From assembly GCF_026151205.1 (NCBI RefSeq), contig NC_087074.1, positions 7,979,726 to 8,043,725 of the forward strand: a DNA stretch of 64,000 nt. The letters run 5' to 3'. Source of the DNA: Bolinopsis microptera (taxonomy: Eukaryota; Ctenophora; Tentaculata; Lobata; Bolinopsidae). Position numbers and translations under genes: made by a program. Positions 22,413 to 31,782 of the stretch are shown piece after piece. A model generated the notes under the pieces. It did no database searches and was not told the DNA's origin. It was given only the letters and a program-made list of their open reading frames with translations. Numbering within the stretch: the stretch's first letter is position 1; each line of letters opens with the position of its first letter.

Positions 22413-22896
22413 TACACATTGCGTTTAAATTGTCGTATAAATGTCCAGCTTCTCTGTGAAATTTGGTTGGCTCGACTAATTTAAAAATTTAATACTCTTT
22501 GTTTCATTCTAGTTTAATTGTATTTCTATTATGGTCGGAAAGAATTATAATGTTTTTTTCTTCTACTGGGCCACATTCAGCCTGTCATTCCGCCATATTT
22601 TCAACGGCTATGAACACTAACATATGAACACTTATATGAGCCTGAACCCCATGTAAGATGTTTCTTTGTAGTCAGCAGTGTATTACTATTTCGGTTTTAT
22701 AGTCGCATTTAATTCAGTAAATATTAATGGTTTCTTCACCTCTTCAAAGTTCAATGTAATTGGTTTGGAGGTCATTTGAAATAAGGAGGTAAAATAACTC
22801 ACATAGCTTCCAGCAAGTTTCACGGATATAGTGATTGAGTTTCTAGTCAACCTAGCCTCTTTGCCTGACTGATTTCTTGTTCGGCAGGGTGACTGC

Positions 22897-25064
22897 TTAA
22901 ACGTCAACTTCAACCTCTTCCACTGCATCGAATCGTACTAGTAGAATTTGTACCTGAAATATTACATTTAGTTTAGCGACCTTCACATGTGGGTCAAACT
23001 GAGTAACATCTGCTTATTTAGTCAAACATCTAGTGTGGCCTTGCCCATCGGCAGCCTGTCTGATACTTGGAAGCTGGAGAAATGTCGACTCCAACAGTCC
23101 TACCAGCAGTTTTTTGATGACATGATAAGGGCGATTCAACCGCAAGTCAGGTCAGGGAGAGTTTGGAGACCAGACAAGGAACTAGATTGTGCTGAGAGGG
23201 ACTTAGTCTGTGAAGCGGTGAGAGGAATGGTCCAGCCGTACAGCAGGGCAAGGATTGGTTTTGGAGAATGGAAGAAACCGTGGAAGAAGATGAACGCCCG
23301 GGAACAACAAGCTGAGGTCCTTCAGAGAGTTAAAAGAAACCTCGAGCATGAAAGTGAAGTTCAATGCGGCTCTCTTGAGATGCAGTCAAGATGGGGACAG
23401 TGGAGGGAAGAGGTTATGAAGACGGACATGAGCTGGCACGCACTCTTTAAGTATGGTGATTCGCTCACAGGTTTTATGCTCAGTGCGACTTATGGTACTG
23501 TGGTCACACCAAATTGATTTTTTTAAATAATCCAAATACAGGCAGCGATTTAGTCAACTTAAGTTTGTCATTTATGTAATTGAAAATTAAAAATGTATCC
23601 TTCATAGAATTTTGTATTATCTCGAGGGTATAAAATTGTCAATTGAGAAACACGTCATAAATCTAAACAAATAAGTTCATTAAAATAGCTATCAATCAGT
23701 AAATGAACGAACCTGTACATCTAGATGATGTAGGTCCACCACTTGTAACTTGTCAGACCGGTTGTTGTACAGCTTCCTGTTCAGCCTGAAAACACATTTC
23801 TGTTACCATGACAACGTTACCATTACAAGTTACCCGTGATGGGGAGTGTCATGAGGTTACGTGACTGATAAAGTTAATACACCTCCGCCCCACTAATAGT
23901 GCACTAACCTGGAAATGAGGGAGTAGACTCCAAAAAGTGAGGACCAGCGTCATGTCAGTAACTTAAAAAAAAGCCCGGGCCTATTTTAGATCCTGAAATT
24001 AGTGCCAGGAGTCTGTTTTGTGGATTATATTGTTGGCTTTAAAGGGATTTAAAAAGTGTAAACAGTAGGGTATTTATAAAACACATAATTACTGAACACG
24101 TGTCGAGATTAACTTAAAACGTGAAAAATCAATAATCAAGTAATCACACGTTTCCTTGCCCCTTCCCTTGTCTGAAAAGTGAAAACTATCCCCTCCCCTT
24201 TCACCGAACGTGTGTCTAATCACGAGCAATTTAAATCAAACACGTAAAAAAAAGTAACACATAAATGCGAGTACAGTGGCAGTCAACTACATGAATGGTA
24301 GTCAACTGATAGTGCGGAGAAACACGGCACACACGTTAGGCCAGGAATGTTCCGCGCCATATAAGGAATAATTCACTGGGTGTACAAATAAACAATGTGG
24401 TTGGGCCGTGAACTGGTGGTATTTTTACACAACTTGTTTTAGTGGGCTTGTCAAGTCCTGTGCTCGATTATAGTAGTATATAGAAGTGAGGCGGAACACC
24501 ATAGTATGAAGACACAGGCACTTTTAGAGTCCATTTTAATATCACTTTTCACGCTCAGTGCTTCAGACTAAGTAAAACTGGCACTTTCCATTTTAACTTC
24601 GGCTAATTGATCCCTTACCAATATAAGATAAGTTGTAAATGTAAGTATGAATTGTGGGTCAAATAAGACAGTAGTTTTTAAGTTCTTATGTGACTTTTTA
24701 ATCTATAATTCCCGGCCAAAAACTCAAAATTGGCCGGGGCCGGGAATAAACACCTCCCCCGGCGCCGGGAATCCCGGTCGTTCAGTGCATTACAGCACAG
24801 TAAACAGAGCCAAAGTTGTTACTTGTCGAATGCTAAAATAGAATCTCTAGAATACAAATAAATTCATTCGATCAACATCGAAAATGACGTCACAACGACG
24901 GTAATCATCAATGGTAATGTCAATGACGTCACGAAGCTCACTTGAAGTTTTTGCTGCTGTCTGAGTTTATCAGCTTGTTCACCAGTCTCTGTACTTCTTC
25001 AGCGTGCTGATTCAACAGCTCCTGCGGGAGATGCTTCTTTGTCTTTCAGCGCTTTTAGCTTCTC
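22897..25064 (-). CDS. Unrecognised gene, last three exons
   Basis: Three exons join in phase: 25021-24942 (or from 25064), 23785-23713 and 22953-22897 with stop TAA. They give a C-terminal segment of about 69 aa: a helical, charged part (LLNQHAEEVQRLVNKLINSD), then KLNRKLYNNRSDKLQVVDLH, then VQILLVRFDAVEEVEVDV at the end. All borders are GT-AG and no frame is broken if the first exon begins at the acceptor at 25022-25023. If the stronger acceptor at 25065 is used, the frame hits a stop because of a one-base shift. I do not recognise the family. A LINE fragment sits in the last intron on the other strand. Upstream exons were not found. Confidence 0.45.
22987..23517 (+). mobile_element. LINE ORF2 fragment, region after the RT
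   Basis: An open frame with QSRWGQWREEVMKTDMSWHA, then SLTGFMLSATYGTVVTPN. This is the basic 'G.W..W......d.sW..L......l.F.L.A.YD.lP.P.NL' block found downstream of the RT in many animal LINEs. The frame stops where the next conserved block would be. It is inserted between two exons of the minus-strand unrecognised gene. Confidence 0.65.
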
Positions 25065-26732
25065 CTGAAATAATCGAGAGGTAATATTGTCTTCTTTCTC
25101 TAATAACAAACAAAATAATAAACAAACAAATAAGCAAAGTTTTGTCTGCTTTCAAGCTCAAAAGTAATAGTAACACTAACACGACTCACGAGCCCTTTAA
25201 AGCTTGTAATAATGTAAGGCGTGACTGTGTTTTCTATGGACAAAATTATTTCAACCTAATTTCTGCATGACAATGTTTAACCTAATTTCTACATGACTAT
25301 GATCCAGCTATCAGGAAAATTTAAACATCTAATAATTTAAAATTATATCATTAGAACTAGAAGTTCATTTAAAAGTATCGAAATCTTAGTTCTATTTTTA
25401 CAGTCACCTTTTTAACTATTGAGTTCAATGATTGCTAACTTTGATTTACTCTTTAACTAAAATTTGCTGAAATTAAAAAGTTGTATGATAAAAAGGTACA
25501 CAAAATCAAAAACTTAGTCGATTAAACTCGTTTCTAGTCTGCGTCCAAACTTACTTATTATTATTAAAGTTAAACGTTAGAATTTATAAATAATAGTAAA
25601 ACAGGATTTAATATCTCCCAAAGGATCAACCTCGTGAACTGTAACTTCGATTTAATAAAAGGCTCGAATAAAAGCAAAGAGGTTACTAAGTACTTACCTA
25701 TTACCCCCATGACATAAGGTTAAAATTCTCCCCTAACGAGATATTGGCGAAAAACTGTCTCGCTCACGTGATATGACCGTATAAGGAAGTTAGCCTAATT
25801 TCTCTATAGTGTTTCAGTATATGCTTTTGTTAAGGATTTGGTTAGGGTTAGGCCGTTAGGGTTGGGATCTGATTAGAGGGTTATGGTTTCCGGGTTTCGA
25901 ATAGTTGTTTAGGGCCATCTACAGAACGGGTTGAAGAAGTCACGTGACAGGCGATTGTAGAGTGATTAATCATCATCCACCATAACTGCCATCGTAAACA
26001 GTTAATTAATTAGGTATCAACAATCAAGCACAATATATAATACAGCAGGGCTGATTACTGCTGACACATTATAAAGCAACTAAGAGCAGAAATATGGATG
26101 ATGGAATAACGCGAGGCAACAGTGAACTGGGCGCAATTAAGACGCGAACAGTGAACGCACGAGGTGTAAAGCTCAAAGTGCTCCTTCATCAATTATGTTC
26201 ACTCTTAGACGGATTTGACACGCGAAATTGCGCGGCAATTATGCGCGGCGCGTAAAACTTTTGTAAACCTTTCGGACAAGGGTTAAATTATTTTTCTACT
26301 GTCAACACAGCCCAAGTTATACATGTTTTAATATCAAAAAATGTCCAATTTTTTTGTATCATTTTTAACTAATTTTTTTTTCAAATCGCTGCCACATCAA
26401 AATTATTTTACGAAAGTACATTAAATTTTCACAGAAAGCAAGTTTAATCGTTTTAGAACTATATTAAAAAAGAATTTAATATTAAAAATGTTAAAACTTT
26501 AAAATTATCAATTGAATAAATTGCCAACGTCCAAATATTTGTAAAATACGACGAAGAGGGGTCACAACACTGCGCGCGGCAGTGAAGTGCTACGAAGTAG
26601 TGCGCGCCGGGCCAGACCATTAACAATGGTCAAGTATATAATATGGTTGAATTTTTAATTTGAATTTATCTATACAGTAATTAATAAATGTTACATGTAA
26701 TTGTAAAATAACAATTGAATAGACCCTGCGCA
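25065..26732. other. AT-rich DNA, no gene seen
   Basis: Contains short telomere-like gttaggg motifs near 25845-25870 (not an array) and, at 26546-26622, an inverted copy of the GC-rich block of 21276-21365. No exons could be supported. Confidence 0.4.
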
Positions 26733-26876
26733 CAGGGGGACTATAGTGCAAAGAAACTGCTACTAACTGCTGCTAACTGTTGCAAATGGCGCGCGCGCGA
26801 CAGCAGCAGTTAGCAGCAGTTAGCAGCAGTCAACAGCAGTTAGCAGCAGTTTCTTTGCACTATTATAGTCCCCCTG
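26733..26876. mobile_element. MITE with CAGGGGGAC ends and CAG-rich core
   Basis: Ends CAGGGGGACTATAGTGCAAA and its near reverse complement at 26876. The inside consists of (cagcagttag)n in one orientation facing (ctaactgctg) in the other around gcgcgcgcgc. CAGGGG ends suggest the hAT group, but I do not find a clean 8-bp duplication beside it. Confidence 0.6.
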
Positions 26877-27216
26877 TGTGTGCTGCCGTTTTCTCGGATT
26901 ATTATTATTATTAAATCTAAAATAGCTAATAATTTAATAAATTATTAACAGGCCCCTTAACGTGGGCAATAATATACGCTTTATAAATTATATAAACAAA
27001 TTGAAGTCTATTTTCCAATGTTGTTAAGTGTCTCTTTAGATCTGTTTTGGTCTTTCGTGGGAGTTCCCACATTTGTTGGTTGAGAATGCTCAACATAACA
27101 TACATGATGCTTGACTGCTTTATTGACCCGGACAGGCACCGGGGGCAGACATCCCAACACCAGTGCGTTGGGACATAGTGTTGGTCTGCTTCAGGACGTG
27201 TTAGATCCTAGAGAAG

Positions 27217-27345
27217 TGTTATATATTCTAGTAATTTATTGTATGATTAACCGATATACTATTCAGGATGACTACCTGGGTTTTGGTTTTGGTTTAGCTT
27301 TTAGCTTTTAGTCTTGCGTTTACCTTGTCACAACGATTCATAACA
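27217..27345 (+). repeat. 5' LTR of gypsy element
   Basis: 129 bp, TG...CA ends, same as 34736-34864 by eye. TATATA close to the start could serve as its promoter. It is very short for this superfamily. Confidence 0.93.
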
Positions 27346-30300
27346 ATGGCGACGAGTCTGGTTTCGAACTTACGCTTATCCAAGGAAACTGATTGTGTCA
27401 GAGAGTGGCTGGAAATCTTTGAAAACGCCGCTTCTGTGTTCATTTTCGCACACGCAGATAAGTTACCAGATGACGCAAACGAGAAAACTGCTAAAAAAGC
27501 AGAACTCATGAGAACACTGTTAACAGTCAATCTGGGGCCTGACGCGTTGAAGAAGTTGCGTGCATTTACATTTCCAGATGAAATTAAAGACACTACCTAC
27601 GCTACCCTGAGAAAAACTCTTGTTGATCGGTTATCACCCAAAACAAACATTGTAGCTCAACAGCAGAAGTTTATGACTTTAAATCAGATTGCTGGTGAAT
27701 CCTTATGTACTTTTATGTCACGATTGAAGGAAGCTGCTAATGTTTGTCAGTTCGGTGATTTGTTTGATTTAATGGTGCGTACACGTTTTGTGGCTGGACT
27801 ATCCTCTGATAGGATACGTGCTGAACTCATATCAGAATCTGCTACCAACGACACGTCTGCCAGCCTGTTTGATAAAGCTCAGACGAAGGAGAACGCTCTG
27901 CAAAGTTCAATGTCAGTCACAACACACTATGTTCAAAAACCCGGGAAGTTTCAAAAACCTCAAAACTCTAAGTTCCATCAGAAGGCCGACCTTAGCATTG
28001 TTTGTTCACGTTGTACTGTTCGTGGTCATGTTGCGAAAAACTGCAAAGTTCGTTGCAGAAACTGTCGCAAACCCGGACATATCGCGAAGAACTGTCGTTC
28101 TGCTAAGAAGCAATCCCATTGCGTTGAAGGGATTGGTGATCATGATGATGGCAACGCTTGCGCTGCTGATTATGGGTACACACACCAAGAGTTGGAGAAC
28201 ACGTTGTACTGCGTGGAGACGGCTGATCCTGTCCAGATTCCAGTACAGATTCCTGTTTCCAATGGTACTCTTCCTGCATCAGTTGTTAGTAATTTATCCA
28301 GTTGTATTGATTGTAATCAGAAACCATTTCTTAAAGTTAAGATTAATGATAAGATTTTGAAAATGGAGTTAGATACTGGTTCATCTTTAAGCTGTATAAG
28401 TAAGTCTGATTTTGCTAGACTAGGACTAACTGATTGCCAGATTGTTCCATGTTCCCAGAAATTGCGAGTAGCTAATTTTAATTGTGAAAGCATTGACTGC
28501 AAGGCCCTTGTAAACGTTGAATTTAGAGGCAAGAAATGGATTTTACCACTATATGTTGTCGATTGTCGGTTTCCCACACTCCTAGGTCGAGAGTGGATCA
28601 TCCAGATGTTTGGTAAAGACTGGTTGGATCATATGATAGGACTTGTTGATGTTGAGCAATCTTACGCTGTCTCCAAGCTTCAGAGAGATGAATTTGTTAG
28701 TGAGATACTCCGCAGTCCTGTGTTCGATCCTGGTGTTGGAACTGTTAAAGGATTCGAAGCTTGTCTACAATTTAAGCCTGATGCGAGAGCAAAGTTTTGC
28801 AAGGCAAGGCAGGTCCCATTTGCCATCGTAGACAAGGTTGGGAAAGCCATAGACGAGTTAGTGAAGAATGGACAGCTGATTCCAACAGAGCACTCAGACT
28901 GGGCTTCACCCATAGTTCCTGTCATGAAAGCGGATGGTACGATTCGCATATGTGGTGACTACAAGACTACTGTAAATCCTAATCTCGACACAGCTATTTA
29001 CCCACTTCCTACGATAGAAGATTGCTTGAGTAAGATTGTCGGAGGTAAACTGTTTACTAAGCTGGATATCAGAGCCGCTTATAATAGTTTGAAGTTGAGA
29101 GAATGTGACCAAAAGATTGTGACTTTGAACACACACAAAGGATTGTTCAGTCCTACTTCTCTACCATTCGGTATTTCATCTGCCGGACCGATATTTGAAC
29201 GCAAGATTGATGATACCTTGAGAAAGACAGAGAATACAGCATGGCGTGTTGACGACATTCTAATAACTGGACCTGATGATGAGAGTCACATGAAGAACGT
29301 GAGAACGGTGATTACAGCACTAGAGAAAGAAGGCTACAAATGCCGGCTAGACAAGTGTGTTTTCATGGAGCCTAAGGTTACATTTCTTGGCCATGAAGTA
29401 TCTGCTGACGGGATAAGACCGCTGAGTTCGAAAGTTGAAACCATAGTGAGAGCACCGTATCCTACTACTAGAGCGGAGATGATATCATTTCTTGGTGGTG
29501 CACAGTACTATTCACGTTTTATTCCCAACATGTCAACAGTTGTTGAACCACTTAACCGTTTAAGACCCGCTGACAGTATTTTCCACTTTGGAGATAGAGA
29601 AAAGAGAGCTTTTGATGAGTTAAAAGCACTGTTATCGTCTGACTTGGTTCTAACAGTCTACAACCCTGAGCTGGAGTTAAAGCTTGACACGGACGCTTCA
29701 TCCGTTGGTTTAGGAGCTGTTATGTCACATATTGATGAAAATGGGACAGAGCTACCGATCGAGTATATATCTCGAACACTGACGAAATCGGAGAGAAACT
29801 ATTCCATGATAGAAAAAGAAGCATTGGCAATAGTTTGGGCGACTAAGAGACTGCACCGTTATCTTTTTGGACGACCGTTTACCCTAGTTACAGACCACAA
29901 GCCGCTGGACCACAAGCCGCTGGAATCTATCTTTCACCCTAGTCGTGGGATTCCTAGCATGGTGGCAGGTCGTTTACAACGATGGTCATTGTTCCTAAGC
30001 GGTTACACTTACAAGATCCAGTTTCGACCCACTGGTAAACATTGTAATGCTGATCTATGTTCCCGTTTTCCACTGCCTTTAGACACATCGGCAGAGACAA
30101 GAGAGTTTGATGACGAGTTAACAGAGGAGTTTGAAATGAAACCTCTAGATACTGTTTTCAGCGTGCACTACTTCGGTGATGACAAACCTTTGATTGACGC
30201 TGAGTTAATAGCTAGTCACACGAGAAGAGACAAAACACTTGGTCGAGTGTTACAGTTTGTTAAAGACGGCTGGAACGAGAAACCCCCTGTTGATGTCGAG

Positions 30301-31683
30301 CTGAAACCGTTTTACACACGTCGAAACGAGTTGTCAGTAGACCAGAACTGTATTGTCTGGGGATCTCGAGTTGTTATTCCAGAGAGTATGAGAAAGAGCG
30401 TGCTTTCAATGCTTCATGCAACACACATGGGCATTTCACAGACCAAAGCACTAGCGAGAGGCTATGTTTATTGGCCAAACATGGATGCTGAGATCGAGAA
30501 AATGGTTAAACTATGTGAACCATGTCAACTAAACCAGAAGAAACCCGCTAGATCTACACCACACCCATGGGCTAAAACTATGGAGGCTTGGGAGCGGATT
30601 CATCTAGATTTCTGTGGACCCTTTCTTGGATCTATGTGGCTGATAGTTATCTGTGAATCGTATTCAAAATGGTTAGAAGTTGTTAGAATGACGAACATTA
30701 CAAGTAAGAGAGTGATTCAAGAGTTACGAGACATCTTTAGCCGTTGGGGACTACCCAAGATACTAGTATCAGACAATGGATCGAGTTTAACTTCAGAAGA
30801 GTTTAAAGTATTCACGAACAATAACCAGATTCGACACGTGCTTATTCCTGCTTACTCACCTGCAAGTAATGGACAAGCAGAAGTTGCAGTCGGACTGTTT
30901 AAAAGAGCTATGAAACGGATGATCTTGAAAAACCCTGACGTTATGTGTAACCTGGCTGATTGGCTGCTAAACTACCGCAACACACCACACACTACTACCG
31001 GAGTAGAGCCTGCAGTTGCGATGATGAAACGACGGACGAGAAACGCCTTGAGTTTTCTACACCCGAGTTCGAGTAGTAAGTTTGCCAAAGTTGCTTTAAA
31101 CGATCAGAACACGATTGCTGAATCGAGACTTCGTGATCTGAAGATTGATGACACTATATCGTTCTATGATGAGAACAAGAAGTGCTGGAGAAACGGTGTT
31201 ATCGAGGGTAAAGAAGGTACCAAAGTGCTACTGATCAAGACACCTGATGGAGTCTACCGCAAGCATTTGGACCAGGTGATCAAGAGATCTGTTGTGTCAG
31301 AGCCGTTGCAACAAACAGATCCGGATACACCGAGAGTTGAGCTGGAGATAATAGATGAGCAGAGTTCTACAGCTACTGATGGTGATTTCAAGAAGACAGC
31401 TAGCTTACCTGAGAGTACAGAGCCGGAAACTTCGATTATAGTTGGTAATAATCCAAATCTACCCGCTGAGCCTGACCATAAGGCAGCCGTTGAACCTATA
31501 ATCACTGCACAACCTGTACTTAAACCACGTGAGCTTGCCATAGAAATTAACCGTAGCACTATAAAACCTAATATTGTTAGAGAGCATGAATTGCAAAAAC
31601 CTAATTTGCTTCTGCCAGCAAACTTTGCACGTGATAGTAAACCACCAGATAGGCTAAGTTACCGCAAACTGGGAGGAACATAA
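27346..31683 (+). CDS. gag-pol: Gag-Pol polyprotein of Ty3/gypsy element
   Basis: 1445 aa from ATG 27346 with no internal stop; gag and pol share one frame. In order: gag capsid-like region (about 1-210); two CCHC zinc knuckles (C220, C223, H228, C233 and C237, C240, H245, C250); aspartic protease with DTGS at 343; reverse transcriptase with KLDIRAAYNSL and the catalytic box RVDD at 634-637; RNase H with DTDAS and TDHKPL; integrase with its H...H...C..C zinc region and the D,D,E set (IHLDF, VSDNGSS, SNGQAE). Two oddities are an Arg where the RT box normally has Tyr/Phe, and a 15-bp in-frame duplication doubling HKPLD in RNase H at about residue 850. The product copies the element through RNA and integrates the DNA. 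Confidence 0.95.
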   Translation: MATSLVSNLRLSKETDCVREWLEIFENAASVFIFAHADKLPDDANEKTAKKAELMRTLLTVNLGPDALKKLRAFTFPDEIKDTTYATLRKTLVDRLSPKTNIVAQQQKFMTLNQIAGESLCTFMSRLKEAANVCQFGDLFDLMVRTRFVAGLSSDRIRAELISESATNDTSASLFDKAQTKENALQSSMSVTTHYVQKPGKFQKPQNSKFHQKADLSIVCSRCTVRGHVAKNCKVRCRNCRKPGHIAKNCRSAKKQSHCVEGIGDHDDGNACAADYGYTHQELENTLYCVETADPVQIPVQIPVSNGTLPASVVSNLSSCIDCNQKPFLKVKINDKILKMELDTGSSLSCISKSDFARLGLTDCQIVPCSQKLRVANFNCESIDCKALVNVEFRGKKWILPLYVVDCRFPTLLGREWIIQMFGKDWLDHMIGLVDVEQSYAVSKLQRDEFVSEILRSPVFDPGVGTVKGFEACLQFKPDARAKFCKARQVPFAIVDKVGKAIDELVKNGQLIPTEHSDWASPIVPVMKADGTIRICGDYKTTVNPNLDTAIYPLPTIEDCLSKIVGGKLFTKLDIRAAYNSLKLRECDQKIVTLNTHKGLFSPTSLPFGISSAGPIFERKIDDTLRKTENTAWRVDDILITGPDDESHMKNVRTVITALEKEGYKCRLDKCVFMEPKVTFLGHEVSADGIRPLSSKVETIVRAPYPTTRAEMISFLGGAQYYSRFIPNMSTVVEPLNRLRPADSIFHFGDREKRAFDELKALLSSDLVLTVYNPELELKLDTDASSVGLGAVMSHIDENGTELPIEYISRTLTKSERNYSMIEKEALAIVWATKRLHRYLFGRPFTLVTDHKPLDHKPLESIFHPSRGIPSMVAGRLQRWSLFLSGYTYKIQFRPTGKHCNADLCSRFPLPLDTSAETREFDDELTEEFEMKPLDTVFSVHYFGDDKPLIDAELIASHTRRDKTLGRVLQFVKDGWNEKPPVDVELKPFYTRRNELSVDQNCIVWGSRVVIPESMRKSVLSMLHATHMGISQTKALARGYVYWPNMDAEIEKMVKLCEPCQLNQKKPARSTPHPWAKTMEAWERIHLDFCGPFLGSMWLIVICESYSKWLEVVRMTNITSKRVIQELRDIFSRWGLPKILVSDNGSSLTSEEFKVFTNNNQIRHVLIPAYSPASNGQAEVAVGLFKRAMKRMILKNPDVMCNLADWLLNYRNTPHTTTGVEPAVAMMKRRTRNALSFLHPSSSSKFAKVALNDQNTIAESRLRDLKIDDTISFYDENKKCWRNGVIEGKEGTKVLLIKTPDGVYRKHLDQVIKRSVVSEPLQQTDPDTPRVELEIIDEQSSTATDGDFKKTASLPESTEPETSIIVGNNPNLPAEPDHKAAVEPIITAQPVLKPRELAIEINRSTIKPNIVREHELQKPNLLLPANFARDSKPPDRLSYRKLGGT
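27347..27361 (+). other. tRNA primer-binding site overlapping gag start codon
   Basis: TGGCGACGAGTCTGG begins two bases past the LTR end and starts with the TGG that pairs with a tRNA CCA tail. Its first bases are also the gag ATG GCG codons. Which tRNA is used cannot be told without the tRNA set. Confidence 0.6.
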
Positions 31684-31782
31684 AACACGTTTCATTATCA
31701 CATTTTATGACAGTTGTTTTATTTTGAATGTGTAAATCTAACCACACATTAAGCCAGTTAAATTATCCAGATCAAACGTAAT

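Noticed and set aside
25845-25870. Telomeric repeat
   Set aside because: Only a few imperfect gttaggg motifs; no array.
27788-28360. 190-codon second frame in the gypsy element
   Set aside because: Lies within gag-pol in another frame and has no retroviral or other recognisable content; a shadow.
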